64,000 nucleotides of DNA, from NCBI GenBank assembly GCA_963662175.1, contig OY759226.1, positions 27,372,065 through 27,436,064 on the forward strand, read 5' to 3'. Below the pieces are notes generated by a model. The model saw nothing but the letters and a program-made list of their open reading frames with translations, had not been told where the DNA came from and did not search any database. How positions within the stretch are numbered: the stretch's first letter is position 1; each line of letters opens with the position of its first letter. The position numbers and the translations under genes are program-made. The DNA is from Aradus depressus. Its lineage: Eukaryota > Arthropoda > Insecta > Hemiptera > Aradidae. Positions 12,801 to 18,800 of the stretch are shown in pieces.

Positions 12801-15800
12801 AGTTGCGCTCACATGAAGATCGTTTTGTGAACTATTTCCGCATGTCGAGACAAAATTTCGAGGACCTACATGAACTACTAGCGGTGAATATCCAGAAGAT
12901 AACCACGAACTGGAGGAGACCTATTGAAACGAGGGAAAAACTAGCCGTTTGTTTGAGGTAAGTTGATAAAAAATTTCGTCTTGCATTTTTTTTCTGATAT
13001 ATCTATATTTCTATGAAGTGGGGTCACGGAGAAATATAACAGATAGCCACATTTTTAATAACACATAATCACCACAAAAAGAAATCCCACTCTTGATACA
13101 AAATTAGTTTCCAGGTTGAAAAAGAGACCCATTGTTTTCATAAAAATGACGTGCGCTGTCGTACGTATCATTCGTCGATGAGCCCATCGAACTCATGTTT
13201 TGATAAACTGGAGATGGGGACAGGTTTTTTTACTTACTTGTAATACCCAGTCTTCCAGCAATTGTATTCCAAGCCTCCATCTTTTTCACCATATTCTTAT
13301 AAAGCTCATGTGAAGTATCATATAAATAAACAAACTTGCGCACTTCTTCTATCAGAGCCTCAGTTTCCACATTCATCTTGAAATTCTTGAATAACAATGG
13401 CAGAAGGACCAAGGAGAACGCCCTCAGCGCGCGATATTTTGTAATTTTGTACAACCCGCTTGGCTGACGTCGCGTTACTGAAAGTATCGCTGAGGGGTAA
13501 CGCCGTGTGTGTGACGGGGGTGATGCAATGTTGCGTCATACAACCATATCGCGGTAACGCGACGTTACTGGAACGCCTAACGTCGCGTTATAACGCGTCC
13601 TGTGTGATCGGGCCTTTAAAATAAATAAAGCTAACAAAAGGAACATTTGTATGAATGACCAAATTTATTTCAACTATTCCCCTTGTTAACACCCTAAACC
13701 AGTTCTGTTTCCACATATATGTTTGTATATGACAACTTGCCTCCAGCAATTAATTCCATTGGTTGGGTCATTATTGACACTCCTCCACAATTTTAAATTT
13801 CTTCCGCATTTCTTAGTGTTTAATTTTTTTTTTTTTTTTTTTTTAATTGTATTGTAATACATTATCAATATGGAATAAAATTAATAAATACATTTTAAAG
13901 GTAACAAATCATTTATTCCAAGAGCCAGCGAGAGACTTCGGTAGAGACTTGGCTGCGATAAATGTGGCACGAGCCAGAGAACATGGCATCCCAGGCTATA
14001 TGGCTTATCGTAAACATTGCGGTCTTCATCTTATGGAGTCATGGCAGGACATGTGGAGCTTTCTGCCCAACTCAACAGTAGCCCAGTATCTCAGAATATA
14101 CGAGTAAGTTATAAACTATTATACAAAGTTAATACCAGATGTACATCCTGACAGGCATATACACATTTTCATTTTTATACCTTTTTAATGATGTATGGCT
14201 GTTTTCGACGAAGGTTTCTCCACGGCCTATAAGTTAGGCCTATTGTGTGCCCTGTATCTGTAGTCGAAGTCTAGGATTCTGCTGCAGGTTCCTTCCATAA
14301 CATGCCTCGGTTTTGTTCTAGCAGACCGAACCAGTAAAACCTCTTGTTTTCTAGAGTTTCACTCTGGCTTAGAATATGAACCGGTCTCAGAGGTAGCATG
14401 CTTGCCTACTAAGCTCAAGATCATGGGTTCGAAATCAGGCCGAGACACTTAGGTTTTGTATCTGAGAGTTACAACCTTGAGCACGCCATCCATCGGATGG
14501 GACATTAATTGATATGACCTCGTACTTAAAAGCTAGATTTCACGAATGGGTAAGGGTTATAACAATGCCATATAGATTGAACTGAGGTCTCGTAAGGCTT
14601 TTATCTTACATGAAATAGATTAATGATCAAACAAAAAAGTAATTTCGATGATGTATAGACAAAACTTTAATGTGTGTTCTCTTTTTTTCCCCCCCCCCAG
14701 TCATCCGGACGACGTGGATCTGTGGTCAGCCGGTGTCTCGGAGCTGTCGGCTCCAGGCAGCATGCTGGGTCCTGTCTTCTCCTGTATCATCGCCACCACC
14801 TTCAGGGACCTGAAAAAAGGAGATCGATATTGGTACGAAAATAAAGGATTTCCAAGCTCCTTCACTTACAGTAAGTCCTCTCATTTTTCTCTTAACTTTT
14901 TGTTTCGTTTGACTCATGCCCGGGCTTTAACTCGAGGTCAATTCTCCCTCGGACTCTTTCGTCGCTCTGGTGGACATGAGTCGCAACACTTCTGTGGATC
15001 TACTAAATTTTATCAACCCACGTATATATATATTTCACTACTACTTCATAAATTTTAGGGATTATCAGGAAAAAAGCGCAGATGTTTGGAAAATAAAATG
15101 TTGGGTCCGCAAATAATAATAATAAAACTAATATATTTTTCATACACACTCGTGGTTACTTATTATTAATTTCAAGAAACACTCAAAATGAGATCTAACG
15201 GTATCATTCTGTTTAGTTTGTTTTAGACAGACAAAAGACAGGGAATTGAACGTTCATCGCTACATGTATACAGACGGATTTTTTTGGTTTGTAACTGCAG
15301 GGGTCTTGTGTATCTGGGTTCACAGAACCACAGATTTGTTGCCAACAAAAACTCCAGAAACTCATACTTCATTCAATATTACGATGGATGAATAAAAAAA
15401 AAACTTTATTGATTACAATTATCGACTTGGATACAATAAATAAATACAGAACTGAGTGTCATTTTCACTTTTTGTAAATATATTTATTATATTTTTCAGA
15501 GCAGCTGCGAGAGATCAAAAAATACACACTCTCCAGATTCCTGTGTAACTCCGGAGACAACATACAGACTGTACAGATCAAGTCAATGCTCCTGCCGGAC
15601 TATGACGAGTAAGTGGTTCAACGTTTTATTTTATTTTTTTTCTGGTTTCCATCCAGTAGTATCCCTACTGGAAGGGAATATATTTAACTGCATGCGCCAT
15701 ATGTATATTACATGCTTCAACACAACTTAATTTTGAATTTGACGTACAATAATTTAGACAATAAAGTTATAGTTCATCAAAATTAATCTTCTGTACAAAG

Positions 15801-18800
15801 TTTAAAAATTCTTTATAAAAACGTCAAACTAAAATAATTGTTGACAAAGGCCAACTTTCACCATTGATCACCCAAATCTCACTAGGAAACTTCTCAGACC
15901 CTCCAGTAGTTCACAGGTATAGATTATATGATGAACTGTCTGCTCCTGGGTGCCGCAGAGGCAGAGAGGCGAATCGAGGATCTTGAACCTGTGGAGGTAG
16001 TGCCTCATCTTGCCGTGTCCACTCAGGAGCATGGTCATCTTGGCTGTCGTTCTTCATTGCCAACCTGTCCTCTACAGTCGGGAAGAAGCTCCTTGTAACA
16101 GCACCTTTATTCGTCCGCAACCCATTGCTCCTTCCATTTCAGGATGGACGTCCATCTCGTCTTCGCCGTTAGCAGTGTTTTCGGGTATTTGGTGTAGCTC
16201 GGAGGAAGATCTACGTCGTGTGCAACGTTTTATTATAGTTTGTAGTTAATGTTCTAGATCATGGGCTCGATCTGACCGAGGGAGGTGAAAGTCCTTCGGA
16301 TAGGACGTTAAGCTGGATGGTCCCGAGCCTGTTAATGTTATAGTACTCCTTGAAGACCCCTTTAAACAAAAACTTTAGGGCTCTCACAGTAGAATCGGGA
16401 CATAAACAATGTTTTTTCAAAATATTTTTAATGCTATCCAGTCTTCCAGACAGCTCGAGAGTAAATGGAATGACATCTCGGTGTAACGAAAAAGCGTTAC
16501 CAATAGTGTTGCAAGGTCATATCGCCTACTACCAGAGCCCTCTTTCGTCGCTCTGTGGACATGAGCCCAATTCTACTGTAGGAGTCTTAAATTTTCCCTA
16601 CTCAAGTTTATTCAACTAAGGTAGGGGGTCTTTAACGAGTACCTGACATCGAGCAGGCTCGGGACCATCAAGAGTTTTTCACCTCCTAGATGAAACACGT
16701 ATGGGCCTCGGCCGGGTTTCGAACCCGCGATCTTTAGCTCAGTAGACAAGCATGCTATTTCTGAGCTACCGGCGCCCTCGTTAACATAATATAGCACAAC
16801 ATAAAATTTATTTTTGAATAAAAAATAATTGAAAACTCACTCTGGGTTCTAATCGGATGTCTTTAGTTAGGCAGGATAGCTTTTATATAGCCACTGAGCT
16901 ATGTTTAAAAAAAAAATTGTCTATTTCGCAAGAACATATGAGGAGTTTGGAGCCAGAGCGGACCAACCCACAATTTTTCGGAAAATGAGTTATTACCATC
17001 CTGATGTTGGCATAGGTTCCCTTTTTTCAAAACCAGTGTGGATCACTTAGTTTCTTCACTTCATTGATAGATAGCAGCACTTTAAGTTTAGTCCACAAAT
17101 ATTTTGTGCATATATTTTCAAAGTCACAATGGATCATACGGCCTTCAAAAACTTTATAGAACACAAAAAGGGATCACTCATCCAATACTATTCTAAAATT
17201 TCAAATATAAATAAATATTTGGGGCCCATTTATGGAGATAAACAAATTGTATTCAATTTTCAATTGCCATTTTCTTCCTGTTCAATTTAAACCAGTTGGT
17301 CCGCTCTGGCTCCAAACTCCTCATATATAATATGGGAGTACTTTCGGTATTGCTACCATCTTCAGCCCCGACTTAACAAAGTATTTATTAAGTCGTGGCT
17401 GAAGATGGTAGCAATACCGAAAGTACTCCCACATTATACCTAAATTATTTTTGTGAAATAGACAATACAATATTTTTTTTAAACATTAGTTTTTTCCTTA
17501 TTTTTTATTATATGTTTCGCAATATCTCTGCAAAAAATGTTAAATATCACAGCCATAACTTGTTTTACGTTTTGTTTTAGGAATCCAAGAGTGCCTTGTA
17601 AAAGTGGAGAAATTCCAGACCTGAATCTCATATATTGGAAGGAGATGCCGTTAAATTTCAACCAGGTAATGTGCATTATTTAATTTAATAATAACATTAA
17701 CTTATATGCACTTTGCATAATGCATATCTAACTTTATTTTACTCAAAAATGGACTGCAGTGCTATCAGTCATTGTATAGTAAATAGTAAAATCTACAGCT
17801 CGGAATTAATATTAAATTTAATAATAACTTGGTTTTCTTGTGAATTCCGGTTAAAAAACACATTGGGTCTGTTTCACTGAATTTTAAATTATATTAAGTA
17901 TAATTAAAAATATTTAATACAATGTAATTATTAAGTATATAATACATTTAAATTAATTGTCAGTATATTTGTATGCAGATACTAGAATACCTTTTAAGTT
18001 CATGTAATAAAGATAGCCAGAGGTAGTGTGCTTGTCTACTGAGCTCAAGTTCGCGGGTTCAAAACACACCTGAGGGATTTTTATCTAGGAGGAAAAGAAT
18101 CCTTGAGCACGCTGTCCTTCGGATGGGACGTTAAGCAATGGTTCCGAGCCTGTACGATGTTAGGTATTCGATAAAGACCCCTCCCTACCTTAGGTGAATA
18201 AAAATTTAGGGTAGGCAAAATTTAGGACTCCCATAATAGAGTCGGTCTCATGTTCACCAGAGTGACGAAAGAGCGCTCTGGTAGTAGGCGATATGACCTC
18301 TTAGTTAAAAGCCAAGACATGAGTCATTAATAACTAACTATACAGTTTTTTAATGCGTGGCCTGCATTTTTTAACCTCAGGAATAATGTGGCCTATCCTT
18401 GAAATCCTTGGATGAACCCAGAAGAATATTGGGGGGGGGGGGGGGGGGGGGGGGGTAAATGAAAATAAAAAATCATCTAAGTTTCAAGTTTTACTCTCCC
18501 TCTAAACTCTTTCCCTCTTCCGACGATTTGGTTGAAAATCAATAAGATGTCTTACTCTAAGACCTCAATCGTCTTAACGATCAGCTATAAATCGATGGGT
18601 GTCGTCCTTTTGGGGTCTGGATAGTATAGATTGTCTTATCGATATTTCCATTCTATCGGGAGGTACTTGAGTTGAACTCCACCTACCTTGGGCCGATTCA
18701 ACATGGCGTTCTAGACCTATAAAATTTGTTTATTTATTTACATATTCACAACGACAACATTTGTCACTAGTGATCGTGATGATGTGCTGTGGCAAGTGTG

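Larger units (their letters stand above)
12487..13615. mobile_element. PIF/Harbinger transposon, internally deleted
   Basis: Ends are inverted repeats AGCCCCAATCACACAGGACG and AGGCCCGATCACACAGGACG, extended by runs of GTTATAACGCG-type sequence, and are flanked by TTA (12484-12486 and 13616-13618), the 3-bp target duplication typical of PIF/Harbinger. It carries the first part of a transposase on plus and a short MADF/SANT-like frame on minus, the usual two-gene layout of this superfamily. The catalytic DDE part is missing. Confidence 0.88.
12305..13728. repeat. Long fold-back (arms ~135 bp) split by a Harbinger element
   Basis: Left arm 12305-12439 pairs with 12463-12486 joined to 13619-13728. 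The outer 110 bp of the arms differ by one indel and a few bases. Removing the Harbinger element and one TTA copy rebuilds an almost continuous palindrome with a loop of about 24 bp. A diverged relative of the arm is at about 23860-23960. Confidence 0.82.

Noticed and set aside
14648..15058. 136-codon ORF as an independent gene
   Set aside because: It is peroxidase exon 6 read through its donor into a SINE-A tail.
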